Part shown: positions 17,731 to 27,903 of the stretch, piece after piece
Numbering within the stretch: the stretch's first letter is position 1
How the letters are laid out: the number at the start of each line of letters is the position of its first letter
Source: Acidimicrobiia bacterium
GTDB lineage: Bacteria > Actinomycetota > Acidimicrobiia > Acidimicrobiales > Acidimicrobilacustridaceae
Reading direction: 5' to 3'
Length of the DNA stretch: 64,000 nt
NCBI GenBank assembly: GCA_020832495.1
Contig: JAFIEP010000011.1
Location: 62,001 to 126,000, forward strand
Position numbers and translations under genes: made by a program
The notes under the pieces: generated by a model
What the model was told of the DNA's origin: nothing
What the model saw: only the letters and a program-made list of their open reading frames with translations
Database searches by the model: none

Positions 17731-20526
17731 TCAGGCCGGGGCCGGTTCGACCTCGTGGCGCATCGCCACGGGCGAGTCCATCTCCCAGTTCTCGAACCAG
17801 GCCTGACCGAGCCGGTTGCCGGTCGACAGCTCCGAGATGCGGCGTGGATCGGTGACGGTGAACACCACCGGTGGCCGCTCGACGAGCGGCGCGACCAGCG
17901 GCTCCCAGTCGAAGGTCTCCTGCTTGGCCGCCAGCATGTCGTCGTGCCACGACGGATAGTCGTGCGCCAGCTCGAGCGTCGTCGGGAAGCGACGCACCGG
18001 GGAGGGCAGCAGCGCATGTTGGACAGCGAGCACGGTGCGAAGGCCGCTGTCGTCGGCCAGGCCGAGATCGTCGACGACGAAGGCGCCCACGTCATCGATG
18101 AATCGCTGCCAGGTCACCGGCGGCGCCATGATGCCGTGCACGGCATGGGCGAAGAAGGCCACCGCCGGGAAACGCTCCGGCTGTGCCACTGCGGTGAGGC
18201 GGAGTTGGTCGTAGAAGGCCGCCTCCTCGGGACCACCGAGGTAGCGGACGTAGCGACTGACGTGGCGCAACACCCCGAAGTTCTCCGACAGGGTGAAGAA
18301 GCGCTTGAGGCGGCGCATCTCGATGAAGTCCTCGGGGCCCATGGTGTTGGTGGCCACCACCACCAGGCCCGGCACGGCCCGCCGGGTGCCCTCGGTGTTG
18401 GCCCGGGTGGGATCGTTGTCCGGGGCGGTCGTGATCCCGTGTTCCTCCCGATAGTCCGGCGCGTTCATGGGACTGTTCACCAACAGCGTCGTCTCATGGA
18501 TCTTGGCCGACACCTCACGGTCGACGCAGCTCTGCAGGTCGCGCAGGAACGAGGCGTAGGTGGCGCCGGGGAGCCCCATCATGAGGTCGACCTTCAACGG
18601 CATCTTCGCCTTGCGGAACTCGCGGGCGAGGTCGTCGTAGCGGTCGGTGCGAATGTTGGAACGGTTGACCGAGGCCAACGTCCCCTCGTCCATCGATTGC
18701 AACGACAAGATGCCCTCGGTCACGATGCCGGCGTCCACCCAGGTGGAGATGATCCGCTTCAGGTGCTTCACCGTGTTCTTGGCGTACGTCCCGGCGCAGA
18801 ACGCCGGGAACCCCTTGTCGGCCTTCAACTCGGCCACGTGCTCGGCGATCTCCACGTCGCGCTCGAAGATCCCGAAGTTCGCATCGGCAAACGACACCGC
18901 CATGATCTGGTTGTTGGCAACCCATTCGAGTTCGGCAAAGACGCGATCCAGGTCGAACTTGCGGATGCGCGACAGCGTCGAGGTGCCCCAGTCGCAGAAG
19001 GTGCAGCCGTAGGGACAACCTCGGTTGGTCTCGATGGTCACCGACGGGATCTGCGCCTCGGCGTAGGCGTCGAACAGGCCGGTGACGTAGGGGGACGGGA
19101 TGACGTTGAGCTCGGTCAGTCGGGGACGGTCGGCGGTGCGGACCACGCCGTCGGCTGTCCGGTAGCTGAGCCCGGGCACGTCGGCCAACACGCTGAGGTC
19201 GACCGGCTCGCCGTCCGTCCGTCGAACGAACGCCGCTGCCAGGGCGTCGAAGGCCTCGACGGCGCACTGCTCGCCCTCCCCGTGGATGGCCACGTCGACG
19301 TGGGGATGAGCGGCGAAGTAGCGATCGACGTCACCGGGGTACTTCGGGGTGTCAGGACCACCGTGGATCATCACGTGGTTCGGGTTGGCCGCCTTCAACG
19401 CCGCACAAACCGCCAGGTTCTGTTCGCTCGACCACATGTAGTTCGAGATGAGGAAGACCGAGTCGCGCTTGGCCAGCACCTCAGGTGGCCGGTCCGACGC
19501 CGTCCAGTCGGCCAGGAAGTTGTAGTGCTGACAGAGCTTCTCGTCCTCCCAGGCCATGAGGTAGGCCATGATCATGCCCAACCCCAGGGGGACGTTGTTG
19601 CCCATCCGGTGGATGGGCACGACGGGCACGCGGGGGTCGTCGATGCCCCGGTCCCCGAGGCGACGGTCGACTGCCCCGCGCAGCCGCATCTGGGTGCTGA
19701 TGGCCCGCCGGAAGTTGGCGGCCTCGCGCTCCTCGACGATCGAGGCAGGGTCGTCGCCGCTGGCCACCCGCATCAGACCGGCCAACCGCAGCCGGGCGTG
19801 CAGGGCGGCGAAGGTGTCACGGTCGAGGGCACGATCGCCGACCTCCTCGACGTGGCGAGCATGGGCGGCGTCGAGGGTGGCCCGCTTGGCGAAGCAACCG
19901 GCGGCGGCCAGTTCGATCGCGCCGAGGCGGAGCAGTTCGGCACCGTCGTGGGTCCCGGTGGCGTACCCCTCCGGGGAGATCCACCACAACAGTGGGGTCA
20001 CCACGTACCACTCCAGGCCGGGGTCGGAAGCGTCGACGAGGTCGGTGGCCACCCCGGCACCGTCGGCGGTCACGTCAATGGTGGCCGCGCCTTCGGTGCC
20101 TGCATGACCATCGACGATGGCGGTACCCCCTCCGGCCGGCCCGTCGGACACCGTGTGCACGGGGAACGGGTGGCTGCCCGGTGCGTCCGGCGGCGCGACG
20201 CCGACCGGGAGCAGGAGCCCGACCGCCGTCAGCCGATCGATGATCGCTCGACGGGGGTCGACCACCTCCGACGGCGTCTCGTCGCCGGCCCCCTCGCCAG
20301 GACCGAGTGCCGAGCCGAGGTCGACGCCGTCGGGCGACGCCAGCTCGCAGAGGAAGTCGAGCCCGTCGATGCCGAGTGGCACGATCTCGCCGTCACCGAG
20401 GGCGGGTAGTTGTACGCCCGTCGTGCGCAATGCCACCAGCACCGCTGCGCTGAGGCGGGTGCGTTCTCCGTCCGCCCCGTCGTCGGTTGACTCGCTCGGC
20501 CCCTCTGCTACCACGACGTACGCCAC
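17731..20526 (-). CDS. Large B12-binding-type radical SAM protein of unknown function
   Basis: 931 residues from GTG 20526 (AGGAAG just upstream). A radical SAM core starts with NRGCPYGCTFCDWG; the cluster cysteines are 504, 508 and 511. Upstream, about 300-425, is a Rossmann-like domain of the cobalamin-binding type (LGLGMIMAYLMAWEDEK, FLISNYMWSSEQN, MIHGGPDTPKYPG), but no DxHxxG cobalamin motif is visible. The first ~260 residues match nothing I recognise and include a Gly/Ala/Asp-rich stretch (80-170). The C-terminal ~250 residues are helical with no named motif. The cytochrome c lipoprotein gene is next upstream on the same strand. No function is assigned. Confidence 0.8.
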   Translation of the reverse strand: MAYVVVAEGPSESTDDGADGERTRLSAAVLVALRTTGVQLPALGDGEIVPLGIDGLDFLCELASPDGVDLGSALGPGEGAGDETPSEVVDPRRAIIDRLTAVGLLLPVGVAPPDAPGSHPFPVHTVSDGPAGGGTAIVDGHAGTEGAATIDVTADGAGVATDLVDASDPGLEWYVVTPLLWWISPEGYATGTHDGAELLRLGAIELAAAGCFAKRATLDAAHARHVEEVGDRALDRDTFAALHARLRLAGLMRVASGDDPASIVEEREAANFRRAISTQMRLRGAVDRRLGDRGIDDPRVPVVPIHRMGNNVPLGLGMIMAYLMAWEDEKLCQHYNFLADWTASDRPPEVLAKRDSVFLISNYMWSSEQNLAVCAALKAANPNHVMIHGGPDTPKYPGDVDRYFAAHPHVDVAIHGEGEQCAVEAFDALAAAFVRRTDGEPVDLSVLADVPGLSYRTADGVVRTADRPRLTELNVIPSPYVTGLFDAYAEAQIPSVTIETNRGCPYGCTFCDWGTSTLSRIRKFDLDRVFAELEWVANNQIMAVSFADANFGIFERDVEIAEHVAELKADKGFPAFCAGTYAKNTVKHLKRIISTWVDAGIVTEGILSLQSMDEGTLASVNRSNIRTDRYDDLAREFRKAKMPLKVDLMMGLPGATYASFLRDLQSCVDREVSAKIHETTLLVNSPMNAPDYREEHGITTAPDNDPTRANTEGTRRAVPGLVVVATNTMGPEDFIEMRRLKRFFTLSENFGVLRHVSRYVRYLGGPEEAAFYDQLRLTAVAQPERFPAVAFFAHAVHGIMAPPVTWQRFIDDVGAFVVDDLGLADDSGLRTVLAVQHALLPSPVRRFPTTLELAHDYPSWHDDMLAAKQETFDWEPLVAPLVERPPVVFTVTDPRRISELSTGNRLGQAWFENWEMDSPVAMRHEVEPAPA

Positions 20527-20626
20527 CCTCTTCCTGCTCGACCTGGCGCACCAACCGGCACCGACTCTGAAACGATGGAAAGGGTACCCCTCGGTCAGCG
20601 ACCCGACAAGGGTTCACCACTCGGGG

Positions 20627-21061
20627 TCAGAGAGCGTCGCGCGTATAGGCGACGACGGCGTCGAGTTCGTCGGGGGTGAGCACGTCGTCGAACGCCCGCA
20701 TGCCGGTTCCCGGCACCCCGTTGCGCACCAGGGCGAGTTGGTCGGCGGGATCGGGGAACCGCTCGGTCATGCGGCCGGCCAGCGCCGGCGCCGAACCACC
20801 ACCCCCGGTGACGCCGTGGCACGTCGCGCAATGACGCTGGTAGATGCCCTGTCCCTCGGCGAGCTGGGGATCGGTCGGGGTCGGAGGGCTCTCCCCGGCG
20901 CACCCGGCGGTCACGAACACGGCGGCCACCACAGCCAGCGCCAGGCGACCCGGTCGGCGGGCTCGAGAGCGCCGTGGGTGCGGTCGACCGGCGCCCACCG
21001 GTGGTCGGACACGTCCCGTACGACGAACTCGCTGCAGGTTCCGATCGCTCCAGGTGGGCAC
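20627..21061 (-). CDS. Lipid-anchored monohaem cytochrome c
   Basis: 144 residues with one haem c motif, CATCH, in HCATCHGVTGGGGSAPALAG and a likely distal Met in the VPGTGMRAF segment. The N-terminus is a basic stretch, a hydrophobic signal (LALAVVAAVFVTAGC) and a lipobox ending at Cys54, so the domain should sit outside the membrane as a lipoprotein electron carrier. GTG 21061 is chosen because TAGGGT (21073-21068) lies 6 bases upstream, a leaderless arrangement. The partner oxidase or reductase is not in the window. Confidence 0.88.
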   Translation of the reverse strand: MPTWSDRNLQRVRRTGRVRPPVGAGRPHPRRSRARRPGRLALAVVAAVFVTAGCAGESPPTPTDPQLAEGQGIYQRHCATCHGVTGGGGSAPALAGRMTERFPDPADQLALVRNGVPGTGMRAFDDVLTPDELDAVVAYTRDAL

Positions 21062-21156
21062 GGTCCGACCCTAGCCAGCGGGCGGCCGATCACCCCAGCC
21101 GCGGCAGCGGCAAGAGGCGGCTGGGCACGGTCGGCGCCCGCAGGCGATACTCGGGC

Positions 21157-21267
21157 ATGGGCATGAACCCGTTCCGCCAGCATCGCCGCTCGCCGGCGGA
21201 CTACGTGATGGTGGCAGCCGCCTTCGTGGTGATCGCCCTCCTCGTGGCCTGGGCTGCGCTCGGCTGA
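21157..21267 (+). CDS. Small single-pass membrane protein
   Basis: A 36-residue frame: a basic N-terminus (MGMNPFRQHRRSPADYV) and one hydrophobic helix (MVAAAFVVIALLVAWAALG) that ends at the C-terminus. An alternative ATG is two codons in. No Shine-Dalgarno is visible; GATACT 5 bases before the ATG may be a -10 box. The next gene starts 3 bases after its stop. Evidence is composition and position only. Confidence 0.5.
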   Translation: MGMNPFRQHRRSPADYVMVAAAFVVIALLVAWAALG

Positions 21268-21270
21268 GCC

Positions 21271-21483
21271 GTGGAGCCCTTCACCGACGACGAGCTGGAG
21301 GTACGCTTCGTGCAGCCCTTCGAAGCCCGCAAGGCCTACGTGTGCCCTGGCTGTTCCCGCGACATACCAGCGGGCACCCACCACGTCGTGGTCGTGCCAC
21401 GGCCGGCACCGGACCTGCGACGCCACTGGCACAAGGGATGCTGGGCGGCGCGTCACCGCCGCCCGACGGGCCGACGTCGCTGA
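21271..21483 (+). CDS. Small Zn-finger-like conserved actinobacterial protein
   Basis: 70 residues from GTG 21271. Likely metal ligands are in YVCPGCSRDIPAGTHH and RHWHKGCW, a CxxC plus His/Cys arrangement seen in short actinobacterial proteins often mislabelled as ATP/GTP-binding. Basic C-terminus. Cotranscribed with the preceding membrane peptide, judging by the 3-base gap. Function unknown. Confidence 0.7.
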   Translation: MEPFTDDELEVRFVQPFEARKAYVCPGCSRDIPAGTHHVVVVPRPAPDLRRHWHKGCWAARHRRPTGRRR

Positions 21484-21526
21484 GCTCGGGCGCAACCAGC
21501 CGCCGGGCGCCGTAGGCTGCCCGCCG

Positions 21527-22204
21527 ATGGAACTGCTGTGGATCCGCCACGGACAGCCGGGATGGGTGCGCGACGGCCTCGGCGTCGACGACCCCGACCT
21601 CACCGACCTCGGCCGCGCCCAGGCCGAGCGCACCGGCGAGCGGCTGGCCGGCCTCGAGGTCGACGCCGTGTTCGTGTCGCCGCTACGCCGAGCGCAGCAG
21701 ACGGCGGAGCCCATCGTGGCCGCCCTCGGGCTGGAACCGACCACGATCGACTGGCTGGCCGAGATCCGCGCACCCCGCTTCGCCGGCACGCCCATCGAAC
21801 AGGTACAGCGGGTGTTCGCCGAGGGTCGTGCCCGCCCCGTCGACGACCACTGGGACGGCCTACCCGGCGGGGAGAGCTTCCGCGACTTCCATCGCCGGGT
21901 CACCTCCGGGGTCGAGATCTTGCTGTCCGACCACGGCGTCGCCCTGCAACGTGACCGCCCGCCACTGTGGGCGTTCGAGAACGCACCGCAGCGCATCGTG
22001 GTGGTGGCCCACGCCGGGACCAACAGCGTGGCCCTGGGCCACCTCCTGGGCATCGAGCCGGTGCCGTGGGAGTGGGAGCGCTTCGTGTCGTACCACTCGT
22101 CGGTCAGTGTCCTGCGCCCGCTCGACATCGGTGGAGCACAGGCCTTCGGGTTGCATCGTTTCGCCGACACGTCCCACCTCCCACCCGATCTCCAGACGTT
22201 CTGA
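21527..22204 (+). CDS. Histidine phosphatase (phosphoglycerate-mutase-like) family protein
   Basis: 225 residues with the catalytic RHGQPGW at the N-terminus, SPLRRAQQTAEP, and the second His in VVVAHAGTNSVALG. This superfamily includes broad phosphatases, mutases and cobalamin-pathway phosphatases; the substrate is not evident. ATG 21527 lies 8 bases after a TAGGCT box (21513-21518), so the mRNA may be leaderless. Confidence 0.88.
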   Translation: MELLWIRHGQPGWVRDGLGVDDPDLTDLGRAQAERTGERLAGLEVDAVFVSPLRRAQQTAEPIVAALGLEPTTIDWLAEIRAPRFAGTPIEQVQRVFAEGRARPVDDHWDGLPGGESFRDFHRRVTSGVEILLSDHGVALQRDRPPLWAFENAPQRIVVVAHAGTNSVALGHLLGIEPVPWEWERFVSYHSSVSVLRPLDIGGAQAFGLHRFADTSHLPPDLQTF

Positions 22205-22245
22205 GATCCACCCGCTGACCTCCACCCCTTCCCGAGCGAGCGCCC

Positions 22246-23139
22246 ATGCCCAGCCCCGAGTACCGAACCTTCGTCGACAGCCTGGCGGCCGCTCGCCTCG
22301 ACCCCGGCCAACCCGTCGAGGAGCAGCGGGCCGGCTACGACCTGCTCGGCACGCTCCTCCCATTGGCCGAGAACGTCGCCGTGACCTCGGTGGATGCCGG
22401 TGGGGTGCCGGCCGAGTGGGTGTCACCCACCGGCACCGACGCCCAGCCGCCCGACTCGACCGGCGCCATCCTCCTCCTGCACGGCGGTGGGTACTGCATC
22501 GGTGGACCCAACTCGCACCGGCCGTTCGCCTCGCACCTGGCGGCAGCCGCCGGACGCCCCGTCCTGGTGATCGACTATCGACGTGCGCCCGAACACCCCT
22601 ACCCGGCCGCCCTCGAGGATGCCACCGCGGCCTGGCAGTGGCTCACCGCGCAGCGACCGGGGGAGCCGGTCGCGGTAGTGGGTGACTCCGCCGGCGGCGG
22701 GCTGGCCCTGGCGTTGTCCGTCAGTGTGCGCGCCAGCGGTGACGAACTCCCCGAGCGGGTGGCCGTGGTGTCCCCGTGGGTGGACCTCACCTGCGACGCC
22801 GCTTCGATCGACGCCCGCGCCGACGTGGACCCCGTCCTCCACCGGGCGCTCATCGAGTCGTGGTCGGCGACCTACCGGGCCGGACAGCCCGCCACCGACC
22901 CGCTGATCTCGCCGCTCTTCGCCGATCTGGCCGGGCTCGGACCGTTGCTGGTGGCCGTGGGAGGCAACGAGGTGCTCTACGACGACGGCATCCGCCTGAT
23001 CGAGCAGGCCACCGCTGCCGGAGTCGACGTGACGGCGTGGGTGGAGGACGACCTGTGCCACACCTGGCCGGTGTTCGTGGGTGCCTTCCCAGAGGCGCTC
23101 GCCGGCGCCGGGCGGCTGGCCACCTGGCTCACCAGTTGA
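22246..23139 (+). CDS. Alpha/beta hydrolase of the hormone-sensitive-lipase (HSL) family
   Basis: 297-residue esterase. The oxyanion motif HGGGYCIGG is near residue 83 and the nucleophile Ser lies in GDSAGGGLALAL, with Asp near LYDDGIR and His in LCHTWPVF completing the triad. No signal peptide, so it acts in the cytoplasm, probably on short-chain acyl esters. It ends one base before the yraN stop; the two genes converge. Confidence 0.9.
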   Translation: MPSPEYRTFVDSLAAARLDPGQPVEEQRAGYDLLGTLLPLAENVAVTSVDAGGVPAEWVSPTGTDAQPPDSTGAILLLHGGGYCIGGPNSHRPFASHLAAAAGRPVLVIDYRRAPEHPYPAALEDATAAWQWLTAQRPGEPVAVVGDSAGGGLALALSVSVRASGDELPERVAVVSPWVDLTCDAASIDARADVDPVLHRALIESWSATYRAGQPATDPLISPLFADLAGLGPLLVAVGGNEVLYDDGIRLIEQATAAGVDVTAWVEDDLCHTWPVFVGAFPEALAGAGRLATWLTS

Positions 23140-23484
23140 TCAGAAGGCGCCTTCGTAGAGTTCGATCTCGCCACCCAGCACGGCAGCCACGTCGAAGCGG
23201 ATCTCCCGGGCCACCACATCGGAGTTCTCGAGCCACAGCGCCGCCAGGCGACGGATGCGGGCCCGCTTGGTGTGCGTCACGGCTTCGGCAGGTGACCCGA
23301 ACGCATCGGAGCTGCGGGTCTTCACCTCGCAGAAGACGATGGTTCGGTTTCGGCGCAGCACCAGGTCGAGCTCGCCTTCGCGGCAACGCCAGTTGCGAGC
23401 CACCACTTCGTAGCCACGGGACTCGTAGTCCTTGGCGACCAGCGCCTCCCCGGCGGCGCCGAGCGCCTGACGGGCCGAGGTCAC
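23140..23484 (-). CDS. yraN: YraN/UPF0102 family endonuclease-fold protein
   Basis: 114 residues from GTG 23484. It has the UPF0102 core: GAAGEALVAKDYESRGYEVVARNWR, then the restriction-endonuclease-like GELDLVL...FCEVKTR with Asp and ExK positions intact. The GTG overlaps the stop of the DUF2469 gene (GTGA). In many bacteria yraN sits beside comM and dprA; here it closes the rplS operon, also a common actinobacterial order. Biochemical role is not established. Confidence 0.88.
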   Translation of the reverse strand: MTSARQALGAAGEALVAKDYESRGYEVVARNWRCREGELDLVLRRNRTIVFCEVKTRSSDAFGSPAEAVTHTKRARIRRLAALWLENSDVVAREIRFDVAAVLGGEIELYEGAF

Positions 23485-23810
23485 GGCCGGTCCTCGGCCA
23501 CGGGTAGCCCGACAGGAGCATGCTCCTCCGCCGGAAGCTCCTCCACGTTGACGTCCTTGAAGCTCACCACCTGCACCGATCGTACGAACCGGTTCGTGCG
23601 GTACATGTCCCACACCCAGGCGTCGTGGAGCAACACCTCGACCCAGGTGCGCCCTTGGCCCGAGTGCACCTCTTGGTGCACCTCGTTGGCCAGGTAGAAC
23701 CGGCGCTCGGTCTCGACGACGTAGCGGAACATCGGCGCCACGTCCTTGTACTCCCGATACAGGAGCAGCTCCGCCGCCGCCTCGAACTCGTCGAGTTCGT
23801 CGGAGTTCAG
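23481..23810 (-). CDS. DUF2469 family protein with apparent CTG start codon
   Basis: A conserved actinobacterial protein found behind rplS, recognised by [33 protein letters not shown] and [11 protein letters not shown]. Family members are ~105-110 residues and begin shortly before a [20 protein letters not shown]-like helix. No ATG, GTG or TTG lies there; the first start in frame would be GTG 23741, which removes that helix. CTG 23810 overlaps the rplS stop (CTGA) and has AAGGAG 8 bases upstream, giving 109 residues. Function unknown. Confidence 0.82.
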   Translation of the reverse strand: MNSDELDEFEAAAELLLYREYKDVAPMFRYVVETERRFYLANEVHQEVHSGQGRTWVEVLLHDAWVWDMYRTNRFVRSVQVVSFKDVNVEELPAEEHAPVGLPVAEDRP

Positions 23811-24151
23811 GCGCGCTTCTCCTTGATCTTGGCCGCCTTCCCGACGCGGTCCCGCAGGTAGTACAGCTTCGCCCGACGGACGTCACCACGGCTGGCCACC
23901 TCGATCTGAGCGATCATGGGTGAGTGCACCGGGAAGGTGCGCTCCACGCCGACACCGAACGACACCTTGCGCACGGTGAATGTCTCGCGCACGCCGTCGC
24001 CCTGGCGCCGGATGACGACACCCTGGAACACCTGCACCCGCTCGCGGTTGCCTTCGCGCACGCGCACGTGCACCTTGAGGGTGTCGCCGGGAGCAAACTC
24101 CGGAATGTCGGAGCGAAGGCTCCGCTCGTCGATGAGATCGGTGGGGTTCAT
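23807..24151 (-). CDS. rplS: 50S ribosomal protein L19
   Basis: 114 residues of the 30S-50S interface protein L19: [30 protein letters not shown], the [12 protein letters not shown] block and the basic tail [17 protein letters not shown] 24151 is preceded by GGAG 9 bases upstream; the open frame upstream of it is not L19-like. Downstream genes overlap it by 4 bases. Confidence 0.95.
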   Translation of the reverse strand: MNPTDLIDERSLRSDIPEFAPGDTLKVHVRVREGNRERVQVFQGVVIRRQGDGVRETFTVRKVSFGVGVERTFPVHSPMIAQIEVASRGDVRRAKLYYLRDRVGKAAKIKEKRA

Positions 24152-24221
24152 GGCGACACGCTCCATCAGCGTGGGGCTGCGGTGCCCGGAGGCGGTGCAG
24201 GTGGCGAACAACAGAATGGTG

Positions 24222-24251
24222 AGGATAGGGCTCCCGGTCGCTGGTCCACAA
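24222..24251 (-). promoter_or_regulatory. Possible rplS promoter
   Basis: In the 235-base gap between trmD and rplS, the minus strand has TTGTGG (24251-24246), an 18-base spacer and TATCCT (24227-24222). The match to consensus is moderate. It would give a leader of about 65 bases. Nothing else is evident in this gap. Confidence 0.3.
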
Positions 24252-24386
24252 AGCGAGCGGGGTGGGATCGACGCCGACGATGCGCCATGCAGCGACGCAC
24301 CGCGCTGGCCCTCACCGGTCGTGTGTGCCGGACCGCCCGACGTCGCCACGGGCCGAGCTGCGGAGCACAACGAGCTCCTGACGTTC

Positions 24387-25154
24387 TCAGGACGGACCGT
24401 CACCAGGTTCGGGGCCGGCCACGTCGGGGTCGTCGGGTGGGAACTCCTCGAGCAGACGCCGGTCCTCGGGCGCCAGACCGTCCACGCCACCGGGGAGCAG
24501 ATCCGGCCGCCAGGCCAGGGTGCGGTACAGCGACTGGGCTCGTCGCCAGCGGGCGATGCGGGCGTGATCGCCCGAGCGCAGCACGTCGGGCACCTCGTGG
24601 CCCTCGAGCGACGCCGGCCGGGTGAACTGCGGGTACTCGAGCAACCCGCCACTGAAGGACTCGTCCCCTGCCGACTGCTCGTTGCCCATGACCCCGGGCA
24701 ACAACCGGGTGACGGCTTCGAGCACCACCAGGGCGGCCACTTCCCCGCCGGCGAGCACGTAGTCGCCCACCGACACGGCGTCGTCGCACAGGTGACGACG
24801 AACCCGGTCGTCCACCCCCTCGTAGCGGCCGCACAGCAGTGTGAACCCGTCGAGGCGGGCCATGTCCTGCGCCACGGCCTGGTCGAAGCGGCGGCCCGTG
24901 GGCGACAGCAGCACGACGGGCCTGGGCGGGTCGTGCGCCACCACGCTACGGAAGATCGGCTCGGCAGTCAGGACCATGCCGGCCCCACCTCCGTAGGGGG
25001 CGTCGTCCACGCTGCGGTGGACGTCGGAGGTGGCGTCGCGGGGATCATGCACCCGCAGGTCGACGAGCCCGTCCCGCTGAGCCCGACCCAGCAGGCTGGC
25101 TGCGGCGAAGCCCTCGATGACGTCGGGGAAGATGGTGAGCACGTCAATGCGCAC
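24387..25154 (-). CDS. trmD: tRNA (guanine-37-N1)-methyltransferase TrmD
   Basis: Makes m1G37 in tRNAs reading CNN codons, which prevents frameshifting. 255 residues with the trefoil-knot SPOUT motifs [21 protein letters not shown] and [11 protein letters not shown], and the [11 protein letters not shown] segment in the interdomain region. GTG start 3 bases after the rimM stop. Confidence 0.96.
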   Translation of the reverse strand: MRIDVLTIFPDVIEGFAAASLLGRAQRDGLVDLRVHDPRDATSDVHRSVDDAPYGGGAGMVLTAEPIFRSVVAHDPPRPVVLLSPTGRRFDQAVAQDMARLDGFTLLCGRYEGVDDRVRRHLCDDAVSVGDYVLAGGEVAALVVLEAVTRLLPGVMGNEQSAGDESFSGGLLEYPQFTRPASLEGHEVPDVLRSGDHARIARWRRAQSLYRTLAWRPDLLPGGVDGLAPEDRRLLEEFPPDDPDVAGPEPGDGPS

Positions 25155-25157
25155 CGC

Positions 25158-25628
25158 TCAGCCCCCCGGTGGATCCAACAGCCCCTCGGGACCGTCCACC
25201 ACGAGGCGGCCGTCGTCGTCCCAGGTGGCGAAGCGCAACGGGATCAACACCCCCGAGCCGAGCACCAGTACGTCGCTGGCCGGGTTGGACAGCACCTCGG
25301 TCACCATCCCTTGCGGCTGTCCGGCGACGTCGATCACCTCGGCGCCCACCAGGTCGTGCACCCAGTATCCGTCGGGATCGTCCTGCACCGCCTCGGCCCG
25401 CAACGGCGTGCCCGACAGCTCCGCCGCCGCCTCGGGGGTGTCGACACCGGCGAAGTGGACCACGAAGCGGTGCTTGGCCGGGCGCGCCCGAAGCACCTCG
25501 AGCCAGCGCCCCTCGGCTTCGAGCAGCGAACCAGGTTCGAGCCGTTCGAGATGATTGGTCACCAAGGTGACCACCACGTCACCGGCGAGCCCGTGTGGTC
25601 GGTCGATCCGCCCGACCTCGAGCAGCAC
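25158..25628 (-). CDS. rimM: 16S rRNA processing protein RimM
   Basis: Helps mature the 30S head by binding S19. 156 residues: an N-terminal RimM beta-barrel (LLEVGRIDRPHGLAGDVVV) and a C-terminal PRC-barrel (WVHDLVGAEVIDVAGQPQG). GTG start; short spacing to khpA and trmD in the conserved rpsP-khpA-rimM-trmD-rplS order. Confidence 0.93.
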   Translation of the reverse strand: MLLEVGRIDRPHGLAGDVVVTLVTNHLERLEPGSLLEAEGRWLEVLRARPAKHRFVVHFAGVDTPEAAAELSGTPLRAEAVQDDPDGYWVHDLVGAEVIDVAGQPQGMVTEVLSNPASDVLVLGSGVLIPLRFATWDDDGRLVVDGPEGLLDPPGG

Positions 25629-25631
25629 GGG

Positions 25632-25898
25632 TCAGTCCAGGAACTCGATGTCGACCTCGACATCGTCGCGGGCGGCGGCAGCCCGCGTCACCACCCGGAT
25701 GGCGGACGCCACCCGGCCGCTGCGGCCGATGACCCGACCCATGTCGCCGGGGGCCACCCGCACGTTGAGGGTGGTGCGACGCCCGTCCTCGACCTCGACC
25801 GACACAGCGTCGGGGTCATCCACGATGGAGCGGACCAGGTAGTCGAGGACCGCCTCGGCGGTGGGCGCAGCGAGGGCGTTCGGATCGCCGTCGCTCAT
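25632..25898 (-). CDS. khpA: KH-domain RNA-binding protein KhpA
   Basis: 88 residues with a single type-II KH fold: RVAPGDMGRVIGRSGRVASAI contains the GxxG RNA-contact loop (here GRSG). KhpA works with KhpB as an RNA chaperone in other bacteria. ATG 25898 overlaps the rpsP stop by 4 bases. Confidence 0.92.
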   Translation of the reverse strand: MSDGDPNALAAPTAEAVLDYLVRSIVDDPDAVSVEVEDGRRTTLNVRVAPGDMGRVIGRSGRVASAIRVVTRAAAARDDVEVDIEFLD

Positions 25899-26206
25899 GA
25901 GGAGACCTCGGCGGGCTCCTCAGCCGGGGTCTGCGGCGGCACCGGGTCGGCGCCGGTGGTGAACGCCTCCCATGCCCCGGAGATCTCGAGCAGCTTGCGC
26001 ACCTTCTCGGTGGGCTGCGCGCCCTTGCGGAGCCAGGCCACGGCCTTTGGGTTGTCGATCACGATGGTCGACGGCTCGCGACGCGGGTCGTAGTGACCCA
26101 GGATCTCGATGAACCGTCCGTCGCGGGGCGAGCGGCTGTCCGCTGCCACGAGCCGGTAGGTCGGCTGCTTCTTCTTCCCCACACGGGTGAGGCGGAGCTT
26201 GACCAC
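25895..26206 (-). CDS. rpsP: 30S ribosomal protein S16
   Basis: 103 residues beginning VVKLRLTRVGKKKQPTYRLV, the invariant S16 N-terminus, with DGRFIEILGHYDP following and a ~30-residue acidic Pro/Glu tail. GTG 26206 with AAGGA just upstream is the start; the frame continues to 26278 but without S16 sequence. Confidence 0.95.
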   Translation of the reverse strand: MVKLRLTRVGKKKQPTYRLVAADSRSPRDGRFIEILGHYDPRREPSTIVIDNPKAVAWLRKGAQPTEKVRKLLEISGAWEAFTTGADPVPPQTPAEEPAEVSS

Positions 26207-26305
26207 GTGTCCTTCTTCCGTTCGTCGTATCGGCGCACGGCATCGTGCGACCTGCAATGATGCTTCGTGGCGGCCCATCGGAGCAAGCCGACCGGCCGCC
26301 AGGCG

Positions 26306-27823
<1,518 letters not shown>

Positions 27824-27903
27824 GGTCTGTCGATGCTACCGACTCGTCGGGACGGTCGAAAGACCACGCGCCGGGAGTGGACCGTTGACGACGACGCAGC
27901 GCC

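Noticed and set aside
17707-20409. 900-codon open frame on the plus strand
   Set aside because: It lies antisense to the radical SAM gene, has His/Arg/Gly-rich low-complexity translation and no recognisable domain. Long antisense frames are expected in GC-rich coding DNA.
25530-25560. tRNA-like GGTTCGA motif
   Set aside because: It is within rimM coding sequence and no acceptor or anticodon stems can be drawn around it.
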